Notes: a model not told the origin generated them from the letters alone. A stretch of 32,500 nt of DNA from Symbiodinium natans (GCA_905221605.1 CAJNDS010000141.1:82501-115000); one strand, 5' to 3'. Numbered from the stretch's first letter, positions 1-8,178 are shown. Made by a program: numbers and translations.

Positions 1-378
1 GCCAGTGCTGGGCCGGCCCTGGCTTGATGGCCAGGGGCGCTGGGCCAGCGCTGGCTCGATGGGTTTTACACCAGCGCTGGGCTAGGGCTGAGCTGGCTGG
101 TGCAGGGGGCCAGCGCTGGCCCAGCGCTGGGTCCCACGCAATACAGAGGTAGCGGCGAACCAGCGCTGGCTCCATGACTCGATGGCGGGACCAGCGCTGG
201 GTCCCAGGCAACAGAGCCAGCGCTGCCCCAGCGCTGCCACCACCCTCTCGCCAGCGCTGGGCCAGCGCTCGTGCCACCCTGGCACGACGCGTAGGCCAGC
301 CTGGGGGCCAGGGCTGCTGCGACGCGTAGGCGAGCGTAGGGGCCAGCCCTGGCACGACGCGTAGGCCACCCCGCGGGA
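1..378. repeat. Cluster of the GC palindrome CCAGCGCTGG
   Basis: The self-complementary decamer CCAGCGCTGG occurs exactly at 45, 71, 110, 121, 160, 191 and 251, with variants near 216, 227 and 262. The spacing is irregular (11-60 nt), so this is not a simple tandem array. The last part carries a second motif, GACGCGTAGG, near 284, 321 and 354. GC content is far above the rest of the window. Long open frames here follow from the repeats and are not credible genes. The block stops where telomere-like repeats begin. Confidence 0.8.
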
Positions 379-459
379 CTCCTGTACCAGGGTTTAGGGT
401 TTAGGGTGACCTTAAGAGAGCCTCTCAGAAAGGGGGGTGTAGGGTTTAGGTTTTTAGCC

Positions 460-800
460 CCCAAGTGAGTGTAGCCCAGCAGTGAGGCCTCATAGCCCTT
501 TTCACATGGGATAAGCCCTATAAACACTAAATAACCTTAAAGCCTAGACTTCTCTTTTTCCTTGTTAGACCTTTTGGGGTCTCCGTTGTGGGGTTTAGGG
601 TTTAGGGTTTAGGGTTTGAGGTACGGGCGTGGGCGAGGAAGGTTGATTTTTTGGTGAGTGTACATAGGGCTCTTTATCGATGTTGGTGCGTGTATAGGTT
701 GGGTCGGGATACCAAAATAGGGACACCCTTCCTGGGGTTTTGGTGGTATATTAGGCAAGGGGCGGGGGTCGTTGAGGGAAACGCCCAAAAAAATCAGGCA
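460..800. other. Non-coding stretch before the first candidate exon
   Basis: Apart from short TTTAGGG runs near 443 and 594-620 this holds AT-richer unique sequence. No open frame with splice-like edges was found on either strand. I see no recognisable gene. Confidence 0.5.
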
Positions 801-812
801 GACAGACAGAGA

Positions 813-926
813 CCCTAAACCCTAAACCCTAAACCTTAAACCCTAAACCCTAAACCCTAAACCCGAAACCCTAAACCCTAAACCCTAAACCCTAAACCCT
901 AAACCCTAAACCCTAAACCCTAAACC
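813..926 (+). repeat. CCCTAAA array upstream of first candidate exon
   Basis: About sixteen CCCTAAA units with two variant units. It ends 23 nt before a CAG acceptor-like edge at 949 and would be the 3' part of an intron. Confidence 0.9.
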
Positions 927-949
927 TTACCGCCCAACGGACTGGGCAG

Positions 950-1020
950 GTACCTCATGCCGGCAACGAAGCAGAGGACCTTTTGGGTTTCTCAAGGGAC
1001 TCTTATTTGGGACCTGAGGG
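950..1020 (+). CDS. Candidate exon of a coiled-coil-like gene
   Basis: The 71-nt island lies between GGGCAG and GTTTAG. Frame 0 is open through it and reads VPHAGNEAEDLLGFSRDSYL followed by GPE, leaving two bases (GG). The donor is the first TTTAGGG unit itself. The phase matches the candidate exon at 1944 (one leading base), giving a glycine at the join. Nothing upstream could be linked, so this may not be the first exon. The protein was not recognised. Confidence 0.5.
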
Positions 1021-1109
1021 GTTTAGGGTTTAGGGTTGTTAGTTGGGGTTATTAGAGAGGCTACTGAAGGATATTGGTTATAGGGGGAATGAAATTAAGG
1101 GCCCCTTCT

Positions 1110-1380
1110 AGGGGTCCCTCCTTATACCCCCTGTAGTTTCGGTTGGAGGGGGAAGGGGCGGTTGCTGTTTAGTGCTTGCGGGCTTTCCGGCGCCATGGTT
1201 TGTTTTACCGAAAGTGTTGTGAATGCTTTTGCCCGGACTACGATGTTTCACAGAGGCTGCTAGTGCACAAATTTCACTGGTGCATTTTGGAAGCCAGAGT
1301 GAGGCTGTCAGGCTTTGAGGCTTTGAGGAGGCGTGCCGCGCCGCGTTCAGGGTTAGGATACCCACAGCAGAGGATCCTAT
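1110..1380 (+). other. Unassigned open island, 84-codon frame
   Basis: This GC-rich island lies inside the intron that would start at 1021. A + strand frame stays open from about 1176 to 1427 and is rich in Cys near its start (KCCECFCPDYD) and in Arg later. It has no clear acceptor or donor edges and no recognised domain. Its end runs into CCCTAAA units, so the open length is partly given by the repeat. It could be a relic or chance. Confidence 0.25.
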
Positions 1381-1434
1381 GCTCCCTAAACCCGAAACCC
1401 GAAGCGGCCCTAAGCCCTAAACCCTAAACTGCTG

Positions 1435-1530
1435 TTTGCTTAAGAACCCCCAAAACTGAAAACAAAAATTGGTCCCTAAATTGCCCTTACAAGGAAGAAT
1501 ATTTTCATTTTTAGGGGGTTCTTAAGCAAA
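1435..1530. mobile_element. Small fold-back element with 17-bp perfect inverted repeats
   Basis: TTTGCTTAAGAACCCCC at 1435-1451 is the exact reverse complement of 1514-1530, with a 62-nt AT-rich middle. It sits between two CCCTAAA runs. The size and structure fit a MITE-like fold-back element, with no coding capacity. No target-site duplication is evident. Confidence 0.6.
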
Positions 1531-1586
1531 AACCCTAAACCCTAAACCCCAAACCCTAAAGCCTCGTCGTAAACCCTCTGCCCCAG

Positions 1587-1643
1587 GAGCCGTGCCACAC
1601 TTGGCTTGTGCAGCTGATCGCTGGTCGACGAACCAGCTGGCAG
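1587..1643 (+). CDS. Low-confidence candidate exon
   Basis: An island after CCCTCTGCCCCAG, between CCCTAAA and TTTAGGG blocks. Two frames are open (starting EPCHTWLVQLIAGRR or AVPHLACAADRWS). No GT donor lies at the right edge; a GC donor at 1644 is possible. Skipping it gives a phase-correct join of 1020 to 1944, which argues against it. Confidence 0.25.
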
Positions 1644-1943
1644 GCCTGGAAACTTGGGGGGGGCTTCAGGATTTAGGGTTTAGGGTTTAGGGTCGCACCA
1701 AAATAGACGTCAAGCCCGGAGCTCCTGAAGCCCTCAGCTTCTAAGCCCTCAACCTCTGAACCCGACGCACCGGAGCCCCCAGACCCTCCTTTCCAGACCC
1801 ATTTACATCCATAGATATGAGGAATTTTCGGGTTTAGGGTTTAGGGGTTTAGGAGTTTGGGGTTTAGGGTTTAGGGTTTAGGGTTGGGTACTATAGGCCC
1901 TAAGCCCAAAAAGCCCGAACCATCAAGGGCCATTAGACTGCAG

Positions 1944-2036
1944 CACGTGCTTCGAGGTCTCCGACGTCTTCGAGCGTGAGTCGGACATCCTGGCGCAGGA
2001 AGAAAAGGCGCAGCCGCCCAATCCATGGCGGCTCGG
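1944..2036 (+). CDS. Candidate exon, acidic coiled-coil-like
   Basis: Acceptor GACTGCAG ends at 1943 and donor GTGTTT starts at 2037. After one leading base the frame reads TCFEVSDVFERESDILAQEE and continues KAQPPNPWRL, leaving GG. The other frames are less convincing; frame 0 meets a stop. Entry and exit phases match the islands at 950-1020 and 2516-2586. CCCTAA units precede it and TTCAGGG/TTTAGGG units follow. Confidence 0.6.
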
Positions 2037-2156
2037 GTGTTTGAGGGCTAGCGGCTTATGACTAAAACCCTAAACCCTAAACCGGGGTTAGGGTTCAGGG
2101 TTCAGGGTTCAGGGTTTAGGGTTTAGGGTTTAGGGTCCAGGATATAGGGTTAAAAC

Positions 2157-2515
2157 CGCCTGAACTGAATGCCTAAACCCTAAACCTTCCCAAAATCCCT
2201 TAGAGCCTGAACCCTAAAGACCCCAAACCATAAATCCCGTAGAGCCTGAACCCTACATTTTCCCTCAACCCGGCAAACCCTAAAACCCTGAAAGCCGGAA
2301 ACCCCAAAACCCTCAACTCCCAAACAAATTCCCCAAAGCCTAAAACCAAGAACCCCTCAAGCCTTAAATCCCTAAGCCCTACATCACCTACATCCCTATA
2401 CCCCTCAAACCCTAAACCCTAAACTCCAAACCCTAAACCCTAAAACCCTCAAACCCTAAAAACCCTAAGACCCTCAAACCCTCAAACCCTCAAACCAAAA
2501 ACCTAAGACCCTCAG
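2157..2515 (+). repeat. Degenerate CCCTAAA-derived intron end
   Basis: About 360 nt made almost entirely of decayed heptamers (CCCTAAA, CCCTCAAA, CCCTGAA, CCTAAAACC). No gene. It ends at an acceptor-like CTCAG at 2515. Confidence 0.8.
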
Positions 2516-2586
2516 CCAGGCTCAGCAGGCGCTCGGGGAAGCCCTAGAAGACAGCCCCAAGTGCAGAGGCACCAGGGGGGGGGGGG
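2516..2586 (+). CDS. Candidate exon, QAQQALGEALED heptad-like
   Basis: With the acceptor at CTCAG (2515) the frame after one base reads QAQQALGEALEDSPKCRGTR, then three glycines from a 13-nt G run, ending one base before a GT at 2587. Both phases match neighbours 1944-2036 and 3866-3968. Alternative acceptors at 2519, 2525 or 2528 give a shorter start. The G run makes the exact donor uncertain. Confidence 0.5.
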
Positions 2587-2718
2587 GTCTTAGGGTGTTA
2601 AGGTTTAGGGTTTTGAGTTTTAGGGCTTAGGGTTTAGGGTTTAGGGTTTTGAGTTTTAGGGCTTAGGGCTTAGGGTTTAGGGTTTAGGGTTTAGGGCTTA
2701 GGTTTTGGGGTTTAGGGA

Positions 2719-2822
2719 GGCCACTGCTTTCCGCTGCGAAAGCTGAAGCCCGAGGCCCTGAGCCCCCACAGTCCGTGTCATACGATCCCGAGAGAGATAC
2801 CCCAAAAGGAAGCCCAGAATGA
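2719..2822 (+). other. Open GC-rich island, possible exon in reverse repeat context
   Basis: One + frame is open for about 34 codons (LLSAAKAEARGPEPPQSVSY, then DPERDTPKGSPE and a stop). It looks protein-like, but here TTTAGGG lies to the left and CCCTAAA to the right, the opposite of the other exons. A GTGTCA donor and a GCGAAAG acceptor are possible. It could be an exon inside a folded intron, or a relic. Confidence 0.3.
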
Positions 2823-3018
2823 ACACCTCAGCCCTAAACCAAAAACCCTAGCCCTAAACCCTGATCCGTAAGCCCTTAGAAGTTCAGAGTTAGGGTTTTA
2901 GGGCTTCGGGTACGCCATAAGGGCCAATGCGCATTGTCCTGAAGGCCTTTCATCTAGGGTGACAAGTCCTTGCCGCTAACGTTGTATACCTTTGTGGACA
3001 CTGTATCTATATCTATCT

Positions 3019-3127
3019 AAGACCCAGAGTAGGCCCCTGTTCCCTTTTTGTTAGGGTTGAGGTTCCCTGATAAAGCCCTCTTTTAAACCAAGAAAGGGTG
3101 CGCACCCTTTTTTCATTCCTGGGTCGC
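3019..3127. repeat. Dispersed repeat R1, copy 1
   Basis: Shares the ordered words AGAGTAGGCCC, TGTT.CCCTTTTT, TAGGGTT, AAACCAA.AA and TTTATTCCT-like ends with 8081-8178. The two copies are diverged and have no coding potential. It is probably a small non-autonomous transposon. Confidence 0.5.
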
Positions 3128-3352
3128 TCCTTCAAGAAGGCCTGGGCCAAAATGGCGCACACTTAGAGACTCTACCCTAAACCCTAAAACCCCCAAAACC
3201 CTAAACCCTAAAACCCCGGAAACCCTAAACCCTAAACCCTGGTGAATCAACACGTGCGTCCGCATCAACCCCCCCGGAGTGCTGCGGAAAAGATGTACAT
3301 ACAAAAGCTGTGGATGTGGACTGACGACCTCTTTTCCTAAACCCTAAACCCT

Positions 3353-3776
3353 AAACCCATTCTGTTCATGGACGCGAATGCTAGACTTGGACATGGCCCG
3401 GCTTCACCTGGCATTGGTCCATGTCAACCTGTTGCTGGAAACTACAACGTGGAGCAGAGCTCGGCCATTTCTGCACCAGCACAACCATGGCGGCATGTCA
3501 ACTCCTTCTATGCGCCGGGGGACACTTTCTACGGGCAGTTTGGCAACACCTCAAGGCTTTGTGGCGCTTTACTGTAACTTTAGATCCTTAGCCTTTTTGG
3601 GTTTCTTGGGTTTCCTAGTAAGGCAGCTATAAGTTTAATTTATAGCTACCCTCCTAAGTGCAGCCAAGAAGGATTGACTATGTTTGTCCTCCCCGTTCCA
3701 TGTTGTCAGGAGTGGATCGATGTCAAGTTCTTTTGAGGCTGCTGGAAGAAGGCTTCAGTGCATACCAGTGGCGGGT
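3353..3776 (+). pseudogene. LINE endonuclease (EEP domain) relic with a small intron
   Basis: The frame from about 3359 reads ILFMDANARLGHGPASPGIG and later PWRHVNSFYAPGDTFYGQFG followed by NTSR. This matches the middle of the exonuclease-endonuclease-phosphatase domain of non-LTR retrotransposons: the D.N.RLG strand, the (V)NTF.P.G.T. segment, and the S.RIDYV strand. The last motif resumes after a gap: 3669 onward continues in phase as RRIDYVCPPRSMLSGVDRCQ, then VLLRLLEEGFSAYQW. The gap, 3556-3668, starts with GC, ends with AG and is flanked by CAAG on both sides. The N-terminal and C-terminal parts of the domain and the reverse transcriptase are absent. Telomeric CCCTAAA units abut both ends. 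Inference: a dead, truncated LINE. Confidence 0.7.
3556..3668 (+). other. 113-nt GC-AG intron in the LINE relic
   Basis: Removing it restores TSRRIDYV exactly (TCA AG|A AGG ATT GAC). The left edge is CAAG|GC and the right edge is CCAAG|AA, so a short direct repeat brackets the insert, as in introner-type and many dinoflagellate introns. It contains an imperfect palindrome centred near 3636 (AGCTATAA/TTATAGCT). Confidence 0.6.
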
Positions 3777-3783
3777 AAACGAG

Positions 3784-3855
3784 ACCCTAAACTCGCCCTA
3801 AGCCCTGAACCCTAAACCCTAAACCCTAAACCCTAAACCCTAAACCCTAAACCCT
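3784..3855 (+). repeat. CCCTAAA array before exon 3866
   Basis: Nine or more near-perfect units end 10 nt before the acceptor CAAGCAG. This is the intron-terminal C-rich array. Confidence 0.9.
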
Positions 3856-3865
3856 AGTCAAGCAG

Positions 3866-3968
3866 CACAAGTGCCCATGTCTCCTGGCAAAGGGGACGGC
3901 GCTGCCCTGCTTTCCCCGGACCAGTGCGCCTCGGACCCGAAGAACTTGGATAAAGGGATGCCGCGCAG
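3866..3968 (+). CDS. Candidate exon, GC-rich, well-bounded
   Basis: Acceptor CAAGCAG|CA at 3865 and donor GCGCAG|GTGGGG at 3969. After two leading bases the frame is open for 33 codons: QVPMSPGKGDGAALLSPDQC, then ASDPKNLDKGMPR, leaving AG. A second frame has a stop and the third is Cys/Arg-rich. Phases match 2516-2586 upstream and 6635-6708 downstream. CCCTAAA lies to the left and TTTAGGG to the right. Confidence 0.6.
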
Positions 3969-4079
3969 GTGGGGTTTAGGGTTTAGGGTTTAGCGTTTAG
4001 GGTTTTAAGGTTTTAGGGTTTTGGGCTTTTAGGGTTTTAGGGTTTCAGGGTTTAGGGCAGGTTTAGAGTTTAGGGTTGG

Positions 4080-4464
4080 GAGCGTTATGAGACTTATGAG
4101 TGCGAGCCCTACAAGCCCTTAAAATGCCCCTCTCTGTTTTTTTTTGTTGTTTTTGGTGTAGATGGTCTTTGGTTGTCAATCCCTACACCCAAAACCCTAA
4201 ACCCTACAAACCCTGTAACTCTATGAGCCCTAAAAAGCCTCAAGTAACACCACAAACCCTATAAAGCCTGTAAGCCCTAAACCCTCTCACTTGGTGCCGG
4301 GCTTGAGGGGATTCCGCTTCGAAGAGAGTGCGCCTGTAAGCCCGAAGCTCCTAAGCCAAAGGCCCTCGAACCTAAGGACCCTAAAACCCCAAACCCTGAA
4401 CCCGAAACCGTAAAGCAGCAAACGAGAGACCCTCGAAACCCGCAATTGAGCCCTGAAGCCTGAA
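4080..4464 (+). other. Intron interior and decayed heptamers
   Basis: A T-rich tract ending GGTGTAG (near 4160) resembles an acceptor, but no open exon follows. The rest is degenerate CCCTAAA-like sequence. No gene is supported. Confidence 0.6.
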
Positions 4465-4690
4465 ACCCTAAACCTTCTAAACCTTCTAAACCTTCTAAAC
4501 CTTCTAAACCTTCTAAACCTTCTAAACCCTAAACCTTCTAAACCCTAAACCTTCTAAAACTTCTAAACCCTAAACCCTAAACCTTCTAAACCTTCTAAAC
4601 CTTCTAAACCCTAAACCCTAAACCTTCTAAACCTTCTAAACCTTCTAAACCTTCTAAACCCTAAACCCTAAACCCTAAACCCTAAACCCT
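4465..4690 (+). repeat. CCTTCTAAA variant array
   Basis: A 9-bp variant unit (CCTTCTAAA) alternates with CCCTAAA over about 225 nt. The same variant recurs in a short run at 6585-6608. The local uniformity points to slippage or conversion within the array. Confidence 0.9.
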
Positions 4691-4702
4691 GTAAAATTTC
4701 AG

Positions 4703-4760
4703 GCCTACGGCACGGGCCGGCCCCCGCCCCCCAAAGCACGAAACCTTGAACCTTGGCACT
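4703..4760 (+). CDS. Low-confidence candidate exon
   Basis: GTAAAATTTCAG gives a good acceptor, after which AYGTGRPPPPKARNLEPW is open. No GT donor is clear before the pyrimidine tract. A 3968 to 6635 join without it keeps phase, so it may not be used. Confidence 0.2.
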
Positions 4761-4832
4761 GTCTTCTCTTTCCCGTGTCTTTGTCCTCTCCTTCTCTCTG
4801 TCTCTCTTTCTCCTGCCTTCGCCCCCCCTCCC

Positions 4833-4833
<1 letters not shown>

Positions 4834-4890
<57 letters not shown>

Positions 4891-4919
4891 CGCGCGCGCG
4901 CCGCGCGCGCGCGCGCGCA
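4834..4919. repeat. 56-nt C run followed by CG repeat
   Basis: An uninterrupted C tract (4834-4889) passes into GC/CG dinucleotides to 4918. Long Pro, Ala/Arg and Gly frames here are translation artefacts. Such a tract is prone to sequencing and assembly error. Confidence 0.95.
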
Positions 4920-5060
4920 CCCGCATCAGGAGCATCAGTGGGGTTGGTTTGGGGGCCTTAAAAGCATTCTATGCATGCGTTTTGCCTTCGAAAAACCTTC
5001 AGAAAACGCTGTAAACACGTGTTTTTGGGCTTGGGAAGCCTTTTGGGACCCAGGAAAGGG

Positions 5061-5078
5061 AGCATCATGAGCATCAGC
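5061..5078 (+). repeat. 18-bp word AGCATCATGAGCATCAGC, copy 1
   Basis: The same word lies at 5335-5352 (+) and 5614-5631 (reverse), with weaker versions near 4923 and 5431. Copies 1 and 2 are 274 nt apart. In each copy a frame encodes SIMSIS. Confidence 0.8.
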
Positions 5079-5124
5079 GGCCTCCCCCAGGCCATCCAAA
5101 ACCCCCTTAAACACGCCGATTGTA

Positions 5125-5240
5125 TGTGCTTGAACGCTTGCGTGCCCACGAAACCCCCAAAAGCAAGACCCCGAATGCCCTTAAGGGCATTCGGGGTCCT
5201 GCTGTTCGGGTGTTTTGTAGGCACGAAGCCGTTCGAGCGC
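5125..5240. mobile_element. Palindromic element with a perfect 32-bp core
   Basis: 5167-5182 (GACCCCGAATGCCCTT) is the exact complement of 5183-5198 with no spacer. The match continues imperfectly outwards to about 5127 and 5238, so the whole is a hairpin of roughly 110 nt. No coding role; it fits a fold-back element. Confidence 0.7.
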
Positions 5241-5903
5241 GTAAAATGAGCGATTTTAGGGGCGTTTTTACGTGGACCCACAAAACACTCGGTATTTACG
5301 AGGTTTTCTGCTGTTGGAACCCCCCCCCAAAACAAGCATCATGAGCATCAGCTGGGTCTCTGGGCCGTGGGCCCGGAGGCCCACGAAGCCCATGAGAAAC
5401 GATGGCTCGATGATGCGCCCGGACCCCCACGCATCAGCAGCATCAGCAGACCCCCCCCCCGGACATGGGTTTCGATGATGCGCACTTTGGGGGCGGGTCA
5501 AGGGCACATGGGGGTCGGAGGCACGCGTGAAAAACCTCATAAAAACACGGTATTTACAGTGATTTCAGCGTTTTTCAGCGTTTTTTATTGCCTTGGGGCC
5601 GCGGGCCAGGGCTGCTGATGCTCATGATGCTCGCCTGGTTTTGGGCTTCCGGTACCCCCCCCAAACCTTGAAAAACGTGGTTTCGGCCTGGTGCGCGCCC
5701 CATGTGAAAAGCTATAGGGCCGATGATGCGCGCCCGTGAGGGTTTAATGGGGTGCTGCGGGTGTTTTGTGGCCTCGGTTTTTCGTAAAAACCCATGGTTT
5801 TTTACGAGGTTTTCGTGCTTTTCGCACCACCGCGTGTTGCATCCCCTTGGATGCCGTTTTGGAGGCCTCCCGAAGGGCCCCGCACGAATTTGAAGCAATT
5901 TTG

Positions 5904-6032
5904 GGCGGGGTCGGCGGCTCGGGCGCTCGCCCCTTAAAGCTAGCGCTTTAGTGCGACGTGGGCTCCGCCCTGGACCACGGGCGGCGCGGGGGCCGGATTT
6001 AAGAGCCTCCGGCTCACGCCGCCGACCCCGCC
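5904..6032. mobile_element. GC-rich fold-back element
   Basis: GGCGGGGTCGGCGGC at 5904-5918 pairs perfectly with 6018-6032, and similarity extends inwards for about 35 nt with mismatches. A smaller CCGCCC/GGGCGG hairpin lies in the middle. A MITE-like element is the simplest reading. Confidence 0.55.
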
Positions 6033-6145
6033 AGAGCATAGTTGAAAGGTCTAAACCCGCTCGTCGGCTCAAAGGATGCTTTCCTCATCACATGGTTCGA
6101 AGAGCATCGCAGCCTGCTCGGCAGAATCCCAAAAAGTTGTGAAAC

Positions 6146-6580
6146 GCTCGCGCCTCTGTGAAACGTGGGGGGGGGGTAGGGGGTGGCACCAGGACCCAAA
6201 CAGTTTAGGAGCTGCAGCTTGGGGCACTTTGTTGAACAAAGGCCAGACCCAGCACCCGTGTTTGGGTGGGGGGGGTAGCAGGTGTGGGTGGTCCTCTTTG
6301 ATGCCTGATTAGGATCCTTGAAGTGCGGGGAGAAAGGTAGGGGGGGTGGCGGGGGCGATGGGGGGGGGGGGGGGGGGGAGGGGGGGGGGGAGAGGTAGGG
6401 GGGGGAGGGTAAAAAAGGGTGAACCGCCTCTGGTCCATGAGTTTACGCGGTGTGGGCCTCCACGGAAAAGCTGCCGGGGTACCCCCCTACCCCCCCCCCC
6501 CCTCCCTTTTGGGGGGGGTAAGGAGGGAAAAAGGGAGGTTTTCACCTCCAGAAACCTATCCAACACGCTGCCAGGGTCGG
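6146..6580. repeat. G-run-rich low-complexity region
   Basis: Multiple G runs (up to about 19) on the + strand near 6168-6180, 6270-6280 and 6340-6410, and a C run at 6484-6502. No gene; frames here are Gly/Arg or Pro artefacts. Confidence 0.85.
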
Positions 6581-6634
6581 CGGACCTTCTAAACCTTCTA
6601 AACCTTCCAAACCCGAAACCCTAAACCCTTGCAG

Positions 6635-6708
6635 CAGAGGCCCGGAGGAGGAGGCCCTCTCCGCCGAGCTCCGGCGCATGACGAAGCTGAGTTCCGCGCC
6701 TTGGCTGG
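6635..6708 (+). CDS. Candidate exon, RGPEEEALSAELRRM
   Basis: Acceptor CCCTTGCAG ends at 6634. After one base the frame reads RGPEEEALSAELRRMTKLSS, then APWL, a convincing amphipathic pattern, leaving one base before GTTCAG. The leading C completes AGC with the AG left by 3866-3968. No phase-correct join to 7505 was found, so an exon may be missing between them. Confidence 0.6.
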
Positions 6709-6713
6709 GTTCA

Positions 6714-6878
6714 GGGTTTAGGGTTTAGGGTTTAGGGTTTAGGGTTTAGGGTTTAGGGTTTAGGGTTTAGGGTTTAGGGTTTAGGGTTTAGGGTTTCGGG
6801 TTTCGGGGTTAGGGTTTAGGGTTTAGGGTTTAGGGTTTAGGGTTCAGGGTTTTGGGTGTAGGGTTTAGGACGCATCTC
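6714..6878 (+). repeat. TTTAGGG array at intron start
   Basis: More than fifteen units, mostly perfect with a few TTTCGGG and TTCAGGG, directly after the donor at 6709. Confidence 0.9.
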
Positions 6879-6879
6879 A

Positions 6880-7410
6880 GGTCCGAGCAGTTCGGACTCA
6901 ATAGAACTGACTTTGTAGCCGCTTACGCAGCCAAAGCCAGGCAATCCACTGCCTGGGGCTTAATCCCTTCCCCCTAATATTAAAGGCCCCCCCCTCCCCC
7001 TCCCATCCCCCCTCCCTTGTATAAAAACCCCCAAAGGGCTTTTAGTATTAGGGGGGGTTCTTATCGTTTGTCCGAAAAACCAGCCCGTCCTTATTGTAGC
7101 GCGCTAGCTCAGCAGCCCAGCCTAAGCCTAGACAGCTACGTGCTGCGAAATGACTGGGAGGGAAGGGAGGGCTGGCAGGGAAGGGAGGGAAGGGAGCTTC
7201 AGGATGTTGGTTGGCTTGAGGGTTTAGGGCGAACCTAAATCAAGCCCTAAAGGTTTAGGTTTGGGAAAGGTTCATGCTTCTGCTTCAGGCTTCCAACCCC
7301 CCCCCCCTCCTCTCTGTAGAGGTTTTAGAGACAGGCACGGGATCGGGATTTTGGGCCGGGTTCTTTATATTCGGGGGGTATTAATATTAGGGGGAAGGGA
7401 TTAAGTCAGC
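6880..7410. other. Intron interior
   Basis: Holds AATATTA-flanked pyrimidine runs, GGGAAGG repeats near 7158-7195 and a C run at 7298. The pair CTTAATCCCTTCCCCCTAATATTA (6959-6982) and TAATATTAGGGGGAAGGGATTAAG (7382-7405) are exact inverted repeats of about 24 bp, so this interior is bounded by its own fold-back arms. No gene seen. Confidence 0.6.
6959..7405. mobile_element. Element with ~24-bp terminal inverted repeats
   Basis: The arms at 6959-6982 and 7382-7405 are perfect reverse complements and enclose about 400 nt. It contains no convincing protein and would be a non-autonomous DNA transposon, or the interior of an intron stabilised by a second stem. Confidence 0.55.
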
Positions 7411-7504
7411 CTAAACCCTAAACCCTAAACTCTAAACCCTAAACCCTAAACCCTAAACCCTGGGTGTGGGTTCCTCCCACCAAGCTTTGTAATTCTCACT
7501 GCAG

Positions 7505-7568
7505 GCCATCACCACGGCGCAGGACTTGCTGGAGCAGCGCCGCTCCCTGAACGACTCTGGGACTTGTT
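7505..7568 (+). CDS. Candidate exon, AITTAQDLLEQRRSLND
   Basis: Acceptor TTCTCACTGCAG is strong. Frame 0 reads AITTAQDLLEQRRSLNDSG, then a TGA about 22 codons in, so splicing must occur before it. No GT sits at a frame-compatible place; GTTACG (7566) or GC at 7572 are options. Phases to either neighbour do not fit without a non-canonical site. Confidence 0.45.
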
Positions 7569-7629
7569 ACGGCTGAGGGTTTCGGGTTTATGGTTTAAAA
7601 GTTTAGGGTTTAGGGTTTAGGGTTTAAAT

Positions 7630-8080
7630 TTCAGGTTTAGGGCTTAGGGCTTAGGGTTTGCAAACCCAAGCGAATATTTCCAAGGGGAGTACCTTTTGAC
7701 TGACCGAACCCTCGTTTTGGGGTCTTGTTGCTTACCCTAAACCCTAAAGCTCGAAAGTCCTAGACCCCTTACAACGCTAAATTCTCGAACCTTTTGCTAA
7801 GCCAAACCGTAAACTCCTTAAATCTTATGCAACTTTAGACGTGCACCCCCCACCCCCCTGCCAAACCCGAAGCCCAATACCCTCCAAATCCAAAAGCCTG
7901 AATCTTCCCGAAATCCAAAACAAACACGATGTTCCAAAAGCCCGATACACCCTATGAGCCCTATAGAAACCCGTAAAACCCTCTCAACCGTATAAACCCT
8001 CCAATCCGAACCCTACAAACCCTAGGCCCTAAACCATGTGCTAAAGCCCGTCAATGTTTGGTGTCGGGGCATCTTAGCCT
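7630..8080. other. Intron interior, degenerate C-rich repeats
   Basis: Mostly decayed CCCTAAA-like words (CCCTATAAACC, CCCTACAAACC) with short unique parts. No gene. Confidence 0.6.
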
Positions 8081-8178
8081 CGGACTTAGAGTAGGCCCTT
8101 GTTGCCCTTTTTAGGGTTCCCTTGTAAGCCCCTTTAAACCAAAAAGAGTGCCTGTTTTATTCCTAGGTTCCTCTTGAG
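8081..8178. repeat. Dispersed repeat R1, copy 2
   Basis: Second diverged copy of the repeat at 3019-3127, in the same orientation and also just upstream of a CCCTAAA run. Confidence 0.5.

Larger units (their letters stand above)
4920..6145. other. Telomere-repeat-free island with inverted and dispersed repeats
   Basis: About 1.2 kb without TTTAGGG units, unlike nearly all the rest. It holds palindromes (5125-5240, 5904-6032), three copies of an 18-bp word in two orientations, and recurrent GGTATTTAC/TACGAGGTTTTC words. Minus-strand frames of 125 and 165 codons exist but show no domain, and their composition follows the repeats. It is probably a composite of non-autonomous elements inserted in an intron. 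Confidence 0.5.

Noticed and set aside
813-926. Chromosome end (true telomere)
   Set aside because: Arrays occur in both orientations throughout and unique sequence continues on both sides.
4705-4961. Pro-, Gly- and Arg-rich ORFs of 71-105 codons
   Set aside because: They are translations of the 56-nt C run and the CG repeat; frame and length depend on run length.
4958-5335. 125-codon minus-strand ORF
   Set aside because: It crosses the 110-nt palindrome and two repeat copies, and the opposite strand is open as well, as expected of a palindrome.
5575-6072. 165-codon minus-strand ORF
   Set aside because: The longest frame in the window, but it spans a fold-back element and a dispersed repeat, is Arg/Pro/Gly-rich, and shows no domain or splice support.
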